Assembly: GCA_963693315.1 (NCBI GenBank)
Contig: OY856186.1
Coordinates: 373,555,663-373,619,662 of the forward strand
Reading direction: 5' to 3'
DNA: 64,000 nt
Origin: Diogma glabrata
Lineage: Eukaryota > Arthropoda > Insecta > Diptera > Cylindrotomidae
In this document: positions 10,186-20,637 of the stretch, one piece after another
How positions within the stretch are numbered: position 1 is the stretch's first letter
Layout: every line of letters begins with the position of its first letter
Program-made: the position numbers and the translations under genes
The notes under the pieces: model-generated
Seen by the model: only the letters and a program-made list of their open reading frames with translations
What the model was told of the DNA's origin: nothing
Database searches by the model: none

Positions 10186-10285
10186 TGGAACAACCGATTG
10201 AATTAAAGAATATTTTATTATTGAAAAAACTTCAGACAAAAAAAGCAATGCAACTAGGATTATATTATTAATTGACTCTGCAACA
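10186..10285 (-). repeat. copia 5' LTR
   Basis: It runs from TGGAACAACCG to CTGCAACA on the + strand. Both LTRs are short (100-113 bp), within the range seen for copia-type elements. Confidence 0.85.
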
Positions 10286-10448
10286 GAATAACAGATGAAA
10301 AATCATTAATTTTTTATACAGAATAAAAAATCATTAATTTTTTTCCAATAAAATCAGTAAGCTACATTTCTAAAATCTTCCTAAAATCTCCCTCCTAAAA
10401 ATTTCCGCTTTAAAATATCAAGTAAAATAGTAGTTTAATCAATGAGTG

Positions 10449-10538
10449 TATAATGAAATAGTTTATTCTCAAGCAAAAGCTTAAAATTTGAGCGAGGCAG
10501 GAGCGAGAATTTTAATTTGCGAGAGAATAAAATTCATT
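10449..10538. repeat. short inverted-repeat element
   Basis: AATGAAATAGTTTATTCTC and GAGAATAAAATTCATT face each other about 60 bp apart, with GCGAGGCAGGAGCGAG-like sequence between. It may be a small MITE. Confidence 0.35.
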
Positions 10539-10611
10539 AAACACGAATCGATTACAATACTTTATTCTCTGACAAAGAATTGTGTATTATAAAAAATACA
10601 AACATTTTCTT

Positions 10612-10645
10612 CAATTAAAACAATAAATCTTTATTGTTTTAATTG
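10612..10645. repeat. perfect 16-bp palindrome
   Basis: CAATTAAAACAATAAA is followed after 2 nt by its exact reverse complement. It is AT-rich and could be a cruciform-prone site or a chance structure. Confidence 0.6.
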
Positions 10646-12409
10646 ATAAATCAAATTTCTTATTAAAAAACCTGATGATAAAAAAAACCCATCCTATACA
10701 ATCAACCAAGTTCAACTAAACGAAGTAAGAGAATTTAACTTAAAATTTGATTTTTGAACAAAACTTATCAAAGCAATTGTGATTATAATTTGAAAATAAT
10801 TTTAATGAAATCAAAACAAGTTGACCAATTGGAATCATACCAATTGAATAATGATAATTTTTTTATAGGAAAATTTTCATTAGACAATAGGTTAAGTTCA
10901 TTAGGCTGTAGAAAACAATACAATAATACAAACAATTATTATCGAAAAAAACACTCAAATAAAGCTGATATAATTAAATGGAAGAGAATAAACATATTTT
11001 GTGGAAAAACTTCCACCGAGATCACATTTTACCTGAATTCGTGTCACACCCGCATCAGTAGCGGCTCATCATTTACTAACAGAAGATATTTTATTTATTA
11101 TGATATATATCTAAGACTATGAATAAAAAAAACTTTTAGCGCAGGATCTTTTGATTGATTTTTGACACTACATAACACAGATTCATTTCATACGAACCTA
11201 CCGTACTCTGAAAAAAAAAAAACGTTTTGCTTATTTCCTATGTAATATTTGTCTTTGTTGTTGACTGTTATAACTTGGTATAACGCTATTATTATAATCT
11301 TTATCAGCGCTTTATAAAAATATTTCGAATAATTTGGAAAATTTTATTGACGTTTATTTAAAGTGATGCTATTAATAATCATATTATCTATTTTAGGGGA
11401 ATAAATTAAAAGTGATATTGGACTGTTCTAAACAGTAGAAAACAACAAGTTTTTGATAAGTAACAGATCTGATTTATTATACATATATCAATAACCCTAA
11501 TCTTTTACAAATGATGACTTTGCGAAATCAAAAAAGAGATTTTGTTTTTTAAATACCAAAAAGGAGGACGTTTAGCTGTTAATCGTATTCAATTCATTTA
11601 GGGATAATTTTAATTAATTATAAAACGTTTCAACCAGTCATTGTGGTATTATCGTACAACGAATTGTAATAGCATTTGTCATAAAAATTAAACAGCTTGC
11701 AAAAGTAGGAAGAAATTATCAATTTATCAATGCAAATTCAGCGTTTGTTCTAGAAAAGTGTATAACCGTTTTGTTTCTGAAAGTATTTTGATTCTTTTTT
11801 GGTTATGCTATAGTTTAAAAAGATAGTTCAGATGAAGCTAGAATTTTAATTTTTAGATGAATTTTGGTTTTTCTCTTTGTATCAGAACAACAACTTCAAA
11901 ATTCTCCAAATATGATGAATATCGTCTCAGAACGTTTATTTATACAATACAAAAAGTTAATATGTACTTAAAATAAAACAAATTGAAATTTATATGTTGA
12001 ATAGCGTCAGTAAAAAAAAAGATACGTCAGAAATTAAAAATGAATAAAATAAAATAAAATAAATGATAAAATTAATGCAAACTATTTAAAATTAACTACA
12101 AAAATTTAAAAAAAAATGCCAATACGATAATATATACATTTCTAAGAAAAAAATTTAAATAAATTAAATAAATAAACATGTATATATAAATATTTATATG
12201 GAGACGAGTATGAGAAAACAAATACTTACATTTTCTTGTTCGCTATACGTATGCGTAAAAAATAAAATATAAGAAAATGGTTTAATGTTCATTTTCTGAT
12301 GTACTTTTGGCATTAAAAATAAACGATGTGCTGTCTTATTTTTATGTAATTATTTATTAAGATAGACGCTGATGTTTTAGAGACTCGTGATATTTTAGCC
12401 TGTATCAGT

Positions 12410-12640
12410 CTAGCAATTAGTGCAGACCATTTTCGTCAATAATATAGACGATTCCTTTTTTCAACGCGCCAATGTTTAAGATATTTGCTCTCTTCCTCCA
12501 ATTTCACAGAAACTACAATTATCTGTCTGCTTGACCCCTGTATTTCTGGCATATATTTTTAATATGCCGTCTTCTCTAGGAACACCTATTAGTATCCCTG
12601 GAACAACCCTACTAATCCTTTGAACTGCTTTAAATCTCCG
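12410..12640 (-). pseudogene. possible C-terminal scrap of a non-LTR retrotransposon
   Basis: One minus-strand frame reads RFKAVQRISRVVPGILIGVP, then KIYARNTGVKQTDNCSFCEI. This resembles the region after RT in R1/RNase H-bearing elements, where an L-T-G-H-type segment is followed by a cysteine motif C-x2-C. The match is weak and the frame closes soon after. It could be chance. Confidence 0.3.
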
Positions 12641-14623
12641 TGACTATTCATCATTCAGTTTTTTCTGTCAACATAAAGCCTGCCCAAATCTTAAACCCAT
12701 TTTAATTGGTTTGATCCGTTAAATGTAAATCTACTGTTGAAGACTACCACCTCATAGTCAATTTCCTACCTCGTCGTCTGTCGCGACATCGTGGACTTTA
12801 GTCTGCTTTCGACTCTCTACCAAGTAGTGGGTCTAACTTTCTAAAATATTTATTCATTAAAAACAGTTTGACGAACTTATAAATATATTATCAAATGTAT
12901 TGCCATAAATTTAACAAATATTAGCATTAAAAAAGTAATTTATTTTAATTTTAAATGGTTCGTGCACTATAATGCACTTGTTTTACTTCTATAAATATTC
13001 AACAATTATTTTACATTTTTGTGTTTATTTTCAATTTTCTTAAAATATATTGATTGAACATAACCATTCCTGTGCTCTTAAATGAAACGCACTTAAAATA
13101 AAATTGAAAAGGATGTAAATATTTGTCCTACATTTATAAATCAATGTTAAACAATTTAACAATTAGAGAACTTGCTGAATCGAATAAAAGCAAACACCAC
13201 GGCAACATATCATGTCCACTATACAAAATTATTTTTCTACCACTTTTCTCACATTCCATGGTTATTGTAAAATGTCTAGATTCATTACAATTAACTTTTA
13301 TTATGTCCAGAAACTATATCGTAATTATTACTCTAAAGTTTAAACACGATTTACTAACGGTGTCGATGTGTTTTCAATTAATCAACATACAATAAACAAA
13401 CACAAAATACTCAAATGTAATCACTGGTTTCAAATAACAAATACCTGTTTTTGTAAATTTAAATAAACGACAAACTCAAATGGTAACATAACATAGTAAT
13501 ACTTACGCTGAAATTTTAAACCGTAGACATACATTACATATCATACCACACGTACAAATAATTTAAAATTTTATTTAATCAACTATAAATATTAGTACAA
13601 AAGTGAATAAATTCGATTAAATTGCAATTATGCAATACCATAAGAAACTTTTCGAGAATTTACAATTTCATTAAAATTCTATAACAAAGCAATGAAAATT
13701 GACAGCCTAAATTTTATTTGTTAAATTTATATCAAATAAGGTCACTGATTTCATTATAAGTTAAATATATTGAATTATTCTACAATTGCTTAATTTTTCT
13801 CCCTCTAATATGGAATTTTATTAAAAGAAATTTGATACTAAGTTTGCACTAAAATTACATATCGGGTGAAAATGAATTAAGTTCAACGATTGACGGTTGG
13901 AATATTAACCAAATTTTTAAACTGTATTAAGGTACTCGAATAATACGTTTAATATGCTATCGTAACCAAATGCATCGGAAAAAACAATATATATATGTAA
14001 AAAGTTTAGTGAAAATGAAACTATAGTTTCCATTTCTCTATGAATTATGAACTATGAACCTTTCGTGCTTCGCCACTCTTTAAATCTCGGCAGCTAACAA
14101 AAAATATTTTCTTGCCGATAGTCATAAAAATTCCTTATATATCAAGTTACATCAAAATATGTTAAAAAATCTCTCGATCAACATTTCTCATAAAACTTAT
14201 CCGTTCGCTTGTTAACTTAACTCTAAAAACCTCTTCACGGATTATCGACATTGCTCCTTTATTCAAATCCAAAACGCTCTTTAGATTTTAGGATCATTAA
14301 TAGCGATACGTATTTCTGAAATTGTGCTCGAACTGGCCAATATAAAAGACCGTGACGCTTTTTCTGGATCAATTGCATACCACGGACAGTGGAGCTTCAG
14401 AAAATAGTAGGAGTACTAAGGGAGACCAAAATAAATTATTAAAATTTACATACGCATGATACCTCTATTAGAACTCCATATATGGTCTAGATACGTTTCT
14501 TTTCTTTCGGTGATTAATCTTTAAAAATTTTAAAAATCTTATTTAAAAAGCAGAAAACTTGTTTTAAACTTATGTTATACTGAAAAAATAATGTACGGAG
14601 AAAGCAAGGGAATTTGTGATTTC

Positions 14624-15497
14624 TCTCAAAATGCCAGACTTTAATCCTTCTAATGATTGGATGGATCGATTCAAAAATCGACTCGAGTTGATATTCAAAA
14701 ATGTCGTTAGAGAAAAAACGGATCCGTGTTTGAAATTTGCGAAGGTTAGATTACAAATCAGTTACCAATTATTACTCGGGACTACGACAATAAAAATTAA
14801 TAATAGAAACGGAACTGTTTTACAACATACTTTTCAGATTGTCATTTCTTGTAATCGGAAAGTCAAAAATATACATGACAAATTACACGGCTGAAATACA
14901 CGGCAAATTATAAACCCTGGATGACCTCAATTATTTGGAAAGATTGTCTTAAAAATCGATAGAAAATTTTTCAAAATGAAAAAAAATGCCATTTTAACCA
15001 TTGATAATTATCCTTCGCATTCAAGTGTTGTTAATTAACGATCCATTAAATTAATCTTTATGTCACCAAATATAACCGGAATTTGGCTGTCAAAGGAGCA
15101 AGAAGTGATAAAAAATTTGAAAAACTTGTATAAATAATTTTTACTTAAAAAAATAATAAATGGCTTGCAAAAACTGTCGGAATTAAGCAACAGTGTAGCA
15201 AAAGATCTTATAGCTTCTTTTAAAATTATTTCTAGAGTGTAGGAAAAGGTGACCTTAACCACAGCAAATAATTGTTTCAAAAAGGCTGTGATTAGTTTAT
15301 CTATGTTCATGTTATCTGTAACTGATACAGTTGATGATTAAAATTTCAATGGTCATGAGCTTGTGGCGAATTACGGATTGAATCGAATCCTGCTATTTCA
15401 TATGCGAATGTATAACTTCAAGACTTCCTCGGCTTTGATGAGCAAATTGAAACGGATGCTGCAATAACAGAAGATTCCATGTTGGACGAGAAGTAAT
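14624..15497 (+). pseudogene. Tigger/pogo-like DDE transposase, degenerate
   Basis: PDFNPSNDWMDRFKNRLEL near 14632-14690 is the end of a CENP-B/Tc5-type DNA-binding helix-turn-helix (P-S-N-x-W-x-x-R-F-K-x-R). A gap of several hundred expected residues follows. Then KPWMTSIIWKDCLKNR and AILTIDNYPSHSS (second catalytic aspartate; usually L-L-D-N-x-P-A-H) occur at about 14915-15030. MSPNITGIWLSKEQEVIKN (usually P-P-N-T-T-S-x-x-Q-P-x-D-Q-G-x-I) comes next, and TTANNCFKKAVI sits near 15265. The C-terminal acidic stretch ends at about 15497. In-frame stops occur, for example after FLL and after SSVVN. This is a Tigger-type member of the Tc1/mariner superfamily and is inactive. No TIRs were identified. 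Confidence 0.8.
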
Positions 15498-16009
15498 TAA
15501 TATAGAGCGGATCTAAATTTAATAATATTTATAGAGCAGATCTAAATTTCTAGAATTTTGAGGTTTTTTGGCTTGAAGACTTATTTTCAAAAAATCATAA
15601 CTTCGTTTCTGGTAAAGATTTTATTTTAAAGTTAAAAGATGGACTCTTAAATAAAACTGTTATATATAAAATTTATTAAGAAGATCCTATTGTTATAAAA
15701 ACTAAAAATGTTAAAATCGATTTTTAGTCGCTCTCCAACAAAAATAAAGAGAGTTTCAAGTGTTAGAAACTTCTGTTTTGTTTTATTTTAAAGTTAAAAG
15801 ATGCTACGTTTAAAAAAAAAGAAAGTCGATAAAAATTATTAACAAATTCCTATTTTTATAAACAAATAAAATGTTCAAAACGATCATTAGTCATTGCCAG
15901 TTGCCACACAGGTAATTAATTTTTTGTATGATCATTAGGGTGGACCTTAAAAACCGATTATTTGTATTTTTTTACGGTACCCCCTAAATCGGTTCTAATG
16001 TTCCTAAAG
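15498..16009. other. AT-rich region with repeat-like text
   Basis: TTATTTTAAAGTTAAAAGATG occurs twice (about 15620 and 15782). CATTAGGGTGGACC near 15943 and CCCCCTAAATCGG near 15980 look like pieces of a DNA-transposon end. No coding region is supported. Confidence 0.35.
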
Positions 16010-16141
16010 CGTTCATCATGACCTTAGAACGCCAGTTGTTGTGAGACCTAGGTCTAGACCTAGGTCTTAAAAGGTATTTATGTGTTGTTGTGACACATAT
16101 TGTAAACCCTATAACACAACACATTTTATTCAAAAAAAAAA
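16010..16141 (+). repeat. 5'-truncated CR1-like retrotransposon 3' tail with poly-A
   Basis: It starts at AAAGCGTTCATCATGACC, matching the last coding part of the element at 63620. It contains TGTGTTGTTGTGACACATAT and ends in CATTTTATTC plus an A-run. A small internal duplication (CCTAGGTCTAGACCTAGGTC) is present. Confidence 0.7.
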
Positions 16142-16379
16142 ATATCAAATTTACAAAGAGGCGTTAATTCGTGTTCTTGAGATATTTAATTTTAAAGATT
16201 TTTAGTCCGATTAAAATTTTAATTTGTACATTATTTTTTCGAACAATTTATATCATCAAAAAATTTTAACCACTGAAGTTCGAGAAAATAATGAACAATT
16301 AGAATTTTGATCGGACTAAAATTCTTTAAAATTAAATATCTCAAGAACACGAATTAACACCTCTTTGTAAATTTGATAT
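16142..16379. repeat. about 103-bp inverted repeat with 33-nt spacer
   Basis: Arm 16142-16244 and arm 16278-16379 are reverse complements with roughly 10% mismatch. They share ATATTTAATTTTAAAGAT, TTCTTGAGATA and GTTAATTCGTG. The left arm abuts the poly-A of the preceding CR1-like tail. Related partial copies follow at 16497-16600 (same orientation as the second arm) and, weakly, 16739-16810 (orientation of the first arm). Confidence 0.75.
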
Positions 16380-16496
16380 ATTTTAAAGTAAGGTTAGAGA
16401 TATATTTATAAAAAAAAAGTTAAAATTTAATTGATTTTAAAATTTTTTGTTAATGGAAGTTGTTTGAAAAAATGAAGAAAAATTCGAATTTCAGTC

Positions 16497-16600
16497 GTAC
16501 TAAAAATCTTTAAAATTAAATATCTCAAGAACAAAAATTAACGCCTCTGAGTTAATTTGATATATTTTAGAGTAAGGATAGAACTATTTTCAAAAAAAAA
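16497..16600 (-). repeat. third copy of the inverted-repeat arm
   Basis: Shares AAAATCTTTAAAATTAAATA, TCTCAAGAACA and TTAACGCCTCT with the arm at 16309-16380, followed by the same TTGATATATTTTA run. Confidence 0.65.
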
Positions 16601-16810
16601 ATTAATTAAATTCCAATTGATCTTCGACCCTAGCGCCATCTTTAAAAAAGTTTTTTTTAATATTTTTATTTAAAAATTAATTATAAAAACAATTAATTAA
16701 TTTTTTTTCAAAGGACTAACTAATGCAACTATCAACAAAAAAAAGTTTGATGAAATCGGTATAGCCGTTCTTAAGCAATTTAATTTCAAAGTTACATCGG
16801 ATTGGCAGAA

Positions 16811-18140
16811 TTTTAATTTAATGCTCAAACTAAGCACTTTAAAAAAATTTTAAAATAAGTTGTATTTTTTATTTTGTCCATACTACTTACATGTCAAGTT
16901 TCTGGAAAATCAAAAATGGTCAAGTTCAAACTTCGACTTTTTCACCTGCGTAGATCACGTTTTTCATCACTTAGGTCTTTCAGACTGAAGTACATAATTA
17001 GGTCTTTAATAATATTAAATAATCATATTTTTATATAAATATCATTAAAACATATTTATTTATTAAATTTATTTTTATTTTATTTTGCTTGTTTTAAGAT
17101 TAAAAAAGCTAGTTGTCAAAAGTACGAATCTCGGTAGTACCAAAAATCCGTTATAATTTGCTATAATTGGTTTATGTCTAAGGATACACAAATATGAGTT
17201 ACAGAATACCATTTTTATACAAAGTTGTTAAGCATTTTGGTGAAATTGACAATATTGTCGATTGACAAATATGTGTTCGGGAATAGGGCCCCTGGTGTAC
17301 TTCTTTTAGCCATTGACTAGTAGTATTTTATATAATTTCGGAATTGAAAAAGTTTTATTAATTCGAATTTCGGGATTCACCAAATTTAAATTTTAAATTA
17401 TTTCTAAAAATGTATATAAATTACTAGCGGGACCAGCGTGCTTTGCTACGAAATTAAGTTTGTGTGTATACATTTTGTTGACGTAGTAGCAATAATCTTT
17501 AATCAAAGAGTTGTAATGAGAAATGATCTATTTTTTTTTTTAAATATGAATGTAAAAGGATCAGCACTCTAGGTGATCAGTAAAATATAAAAAATAGTAT
17601 TATATATATATAAAAAAAAATACGCGATCAAGTAAGTTTTCAGGTGTGTAAGATTTCAGGTGTGTCTCTATATAGAACATTATACGGAACAAAAATGGAT
17701 TCACAAATTTTCACAGTGCTCATGCTCATTGCTCACAATATACGCTGTCTTTACCGGTAGGTTACTAAAAATGTTGCAAAATATTTTGATCGTTATGTCA
17801 TTTTATGGGCAGCAAGGGCAGTAAGAATAGCGACAATACATTCGATGAAGGTATAGAAGAAGTGATGCAAAAAAGGAATAGAAGAAGTGATACAAAAAAA
17901 TAATCAAAATTATTTGGAAGTTTTTGTATTAGAATTCATAGGATGAGAAATATTTCTATTTAGTCAACATCCTAAGTCATTTTAAAGTCATTATTGATTG
18001 TTGCAAAACAATGCGAAACTAATATCTTACACACGGTCAATATATTGGCATATTTGTTCCATATATAGACAACATTAATGGAATATTAATTTTTGGGCGA
18101 TTTTGTGAGTAATTATTGAAAGTATTATTCCGAAAAAAAG
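16811..18140. other. AT-rich region without recognised genes
   Basis: ACTAGCGGGACCAGCGTGCT at about 17423 resembles a terminal motif common in insect repeats. Nothing else is identifiable. Confidence 0.4.
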
Positions 18141-18150
18141 TAATTATTAT

Positions 18151-18217
18151 CGGGATTGAACTCACACTCATCAGAGACATCATAGTTCAAGCCATCTTAC
18201 AGACTCAGCCACTGTGG
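18151..18217 (-). ncRNA. tRNA-derived, SINE-like RNA polymerase III promoter sequence
   Basis: On the minus strand GTGGCTGAGTCTGTAAGATG fits an A box (TRGCNNAGY...). About 40 nt later GAGTTCAATCCCG fits a B box (GGTTCGANTCC). The spacing is that of a tRNA. The flanking arms do not form a good acceptor stem, and a T-run follows at about 18134-18140 (T7 on that strand). I read it as a tRNA-derived SINE head or tRNA pseudogene rather than a working tRNA. Confidence 0.45.
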
Positions 18218-18484
18218 ATGAAACAACAATAAAACATATTTAAATTTTCACGTTCAGATAATTTCTAAATTGAAACTTCATTATCTCATATTTATTTAAA
18301 TTGAATTCTTCATCTGTGATTAAATTGTAAATTGTATTTGTTCCCGACACGAAACACACAAAAACTGTTTTAAAAAAGTTTTTCTGAGCGAAAATAAAAA
18401 ATGCTTTAAAATTGCAAAATTCATGTGAATAAAAATAATTACTTTAAGCTTAATCACTCTAAAAATCTCTTAAAGCTTTATTTA

Positions 18485-18506
18485 TTTTACACCAAATAGT
18501 GTAAAA
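18485..18506 (-). repeat. terminal hairpin of Helitron-like composite, copy 2
   Basis: TTTTACAC and GTGTAAAA form a perfect 8-bp stem around a 6-nt loop, downstream of the helicase remnant on the minus strand. Confidence 0.6.
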
Positions 18507-18593
18507 CTTTTGTTTATTTAATATTATGCCTGTCGCATATTGTCGGTATCTCATAAGAAAGGAAATTCAAGAAAACTCGTTCTGATAACAGCC

Positions 18594-18681
18594 ATGTTCG
18601 ATTTGACTGAAGCATTTAAAACAACGAAACATTTAATACAATTGTTGTTGTTTTTTCAGGTTTTTCAGTCAAACCAAACGT
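18594..18681. mobile_element. small inverted-repeat element (MITE), copy 1
   Basis: GTTCGATTTGACTGA on the left and TCAGTCAAACCAAAC on the right are near reverse complements. The same family is at 43923-44026. Composite copy 1 lacks this segment at the corresponding place (after AAAACTCGTT), so it is a later insertion. Confidence 0.65.
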
Positions 18682-18749
18682 ACCTAACATTCAATTTACA
18701 TTGTATCATTTTTATTGCAACAATTATTTATTTTAATAAGGAAATAATT

Positions 18750-19119
18750 TCAAACTGTCATTTTAATTCTATTTCTTTGTTCTTGTGCTTCTGGGCACAC
18801 ATTATATTTTGTGTTTTTCCGTCTAGATGCGTACACGAATAAATCAGAAGGTATTCCGACGTCAGCTGGCCACATACAGTTGTCCAGATGTGAGAAGTAC
18901 GGATTCTCCAAATCTACCTGGTCCACATCCTTGCAGAATTTTCCTTGTGCTTTGTTGATGGTCATTGCAAAAGCGAGTCGCACTGGAAACTAAACGTTTG
19001 AATTCCAATTCCATATCTGTTGGGATCATTGAAATGCGTAGCAACAGTACATCTTCCTCTTTGAATTTTCTATTCAAAATTGTAGCTTCAATGACATTGT
19101 TCATCATTTTTTTCACCAA
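18750..19119 (-). pseudogene. PIF1-like (Helitron) helicase C-terminal fragment, broken
   Basis: On the minus strand NNVIEATILNRKFKEEDVLL and MIPTDMELEFKRL come first (frame ending near 18970). A frame change then leads to RLAFAMTINKAQGKF (helicase motif VI region, A-F-A-M-T-I-N-K-(A/S)-Q-G), DLENPYFSH and VGIPSDLFVYASRRKNTKYN. These are the closing blocks of Helitron PIF1-type helicases, which unwind DNA during rolling-circle transposition. Only about 120 residues of the roughly 500-residue helicase remain, and at least two frameshifts are present. It is clearer than the parallel copy at 3295-3570. Confidence 0.8.
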
Positions 19120-19161
19120 AAAATTTCAAAAAAATTTGTGCTATTTCAAAATATTTGACAT

Positions 19162-19310
19162 ATTTTTTTAATAAAATGTTTTGTGTAGTTGGAATTACAA
19201 TATGTCTCACAACAACACATAAAACCCTATTACAATATGTCTTACAACAACACATAAGACCTACGTTTCACACCATCATGTTTTTTTAAGATGATGGACG
19301 CAAATTTCTT
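19162..19310 (-). repeat. CR1-like tail inside composite copy 2, with internal duplication
   Basis: The core block is duplicated in tandem: ATTACAATATGTC, CACAACAACACATAA and CCCT are followed by ATTACAATATGTC and TTACAACAACACATAAG (about 19194-19260). Confidence 0.65.
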
Positions 19311-19334
19311 ACGCAAAATACTTTTTTTTCAAAT

Positions 19335-19866
19335 TTGTAGGAACAAAGCTAAATTGGGTTACCAATTATCCTTATAGTGCTAGAAGCATATACCAAGATC
19401 ATGTAACACATGTTTTTGCTGAAGGAATAAACCCGTCATTTTTAATAGTTATATGGAAGCTCATTTCTTCGAGCAAACGAAAATGTTCATTTTTTAAAAA
19501 AAAATAAAAAAATAAAAAATTTGCGCCCATCAACACCTTAGAAAGCATGTTGTTGTGGGACCTTATTCTTCAAAGGTTGTCATGAGTTGTTGTTGCTCAT
19601 ATTGTAATTCGTACTACCCAACACATTTTATTTTAAAAAAATAGCGTGTCATCATCAAAGAATATTCTATAACTAAGACTAAGGGTGCTATCGCTGATTG
19701 AAAAAAGTTCATCCGCCAACATCCCTAAGATATCACTTTGACTAGTGATATCTCACTGCTATTGCCAGTGGGTTACGATAACTCAAGCTAACTCATATGC
19801 AAATAGCAGGGATCTAAGTAGGCGGAGTTGTCACACCCATAAATCAAAAATTTTAAATTTTATAAA
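19335..19866 (+). repeat. R-block, copy 2, interrupted by a CR1-like tail
   Basis: It begins TGTAGGAACAAAGCTAAATT and ends GTTGTCACACCCATAAATC. It contains AGATATCAC and GTGATATCT inverted motifs around 19728-19755. The stretch 19520-19643 is an inserted CR1-like tail. Confidence 0.7.
19520..19643 (+). repeat. CR1-like 3' tail inserted in R-block copy 2
   Basis: It carries CATCAACACCTTAGAAAGCA, GTTGTTGTGGGACCT and CATATTGTAATTCG. It ends AACACATTTTATTTT plus A-run, the family's usual 3' end. Confidence 0.7.
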
Positions 19867-20225
19867 TTTTCCTGCGGGAGTATATCTTTAATTCGTTATT
19901 GAATTCTTTAATTATTACTATAAAAAATATTGATCAAAGCAAACTCCGCGCATAAACCGATATTTTAACAAAAAATCAATTAAAATAATTATCACCAATC
20001 ACCAATGAAAAAATAATACACGACAATTTGAAAAAGCTAATCGTAGTGTATTTGCAAATTTTCAACGTTAAAAACAACGTTTTAAATACAAATACGGCAC
20101 CATCTATTGGATAACCCAAATTTATGAGGCGTATACGGTATATCACACTATCAAATATATTGGTCAATAAAAAAAATATGACATGAAATTGGAGAGATGT
20201 AAAGGTTGTAAAATAAACTTCGCTA

Positions 20226-20635
20226 CCGTCTTACCGCGAACATAAGAGCTGGTTCTTTTAAACGAATAACAGAATAACCGGATCACCTATTCAATTAGAA
20301 GGACCAGTTCTTTTATTTGAAATTTTTATGCAAACTTTATCTAGTAAAACTATATTACATATATTTCTTTTTATACAAATTTAGTAATTATTAATTTTGA
20401 AATACCATTTTATTTTAATATGTTTAAACTTTAAATTGTATAATATAAGCTATGGCTATTATGTTCTTGTATTATTCATTAACTTTAAAATTGCTTAAAT
20501 TATTTTAAAAATTTAAGGACTGATCCTTCTATTTGAGAGATCTTTTATTCGAAGAAAAACAATAGAACTTTCAAAAAGGATTTTTTTTTTCAAAATCGAA
20601 TATAAGAACCGGTTCTTATGCTCGCGGTAAGACTG
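20226..20635. mobile_element. mariner-type MITE with TA target duplication
   Basis: The left end CCGTCTTACCGCGAACATAA and the reverse complement of the right end CAGTCTTACCGCGAGCATAA match over about 35 bp with few differences. Each is flanked by TA (20224-20225, 20636-20637). There is no coding capacity in the 410 bp. Family knowledge: TA duplication and CAGTC-type ends are typical of the Tc1/mariner group. Confidence 0.75.
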
Positions 20636-20637
20636 TA

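Larger units (their letters stand above)
6487..10285 (-). mobile_element. Ty1/copia LTR retrotransposon, degenerate but with both LTRs
   Basis: Two direct repeats (6487-6599 and 10186-10285) bracket gag, protease, integrase, RT and RNase H in the copia order on the minus strand. On that strand each LTR begins TGTTG and ends TTCCA. A primer-binding site and a polypurine tract sit directly inside them. The LTRs differ by about eight substitutions and a gap of roughly 13 bp over about 100 bp, and the coding region has several frameshifts and stops, so this is an old insertion. No convincing 5-bp target duplication is seen (ATTAT left, GAATA right). Confidence 0.9.
10286..14610. other. AT-rich region with small hairpins and one retroelement scrap
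   Basis: No gene is supported. An open frame at 10754-11122 (122 residues, N/K/Y-rich) resembles nothing known and fits chance in AT-rich DNA. Two short inverted repeats and a possible non-LTR C-terminal fragment are listed separately. Confidence 0.45.
18450..19870 (-). mobile_element. Helitron-like composite repeat, copy 2
   Basis: Colinear with copy 1 (3030-4170). It has the same CTTAATCACTC start, terminal hairpin (18485-18506), helicase remnant, CR1-like tail on the minus strand (19162-19310) and R-block (19335-19866). Two extra insertions distinguish it: a small inverted-repeat element at 18594-18681, and a CR1-like tail in + orientation at 19520-19643 that copy 1 shows only as a remnant. 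Confidence 0.65.

Noticed and set aside
10754..11122. 122-codon open frame on the + strand
   Set aside because: Rich in N, K and Y, no recognisable motif, no convincing start context or splice sites; compatible with chance in very AT-rich DNA.
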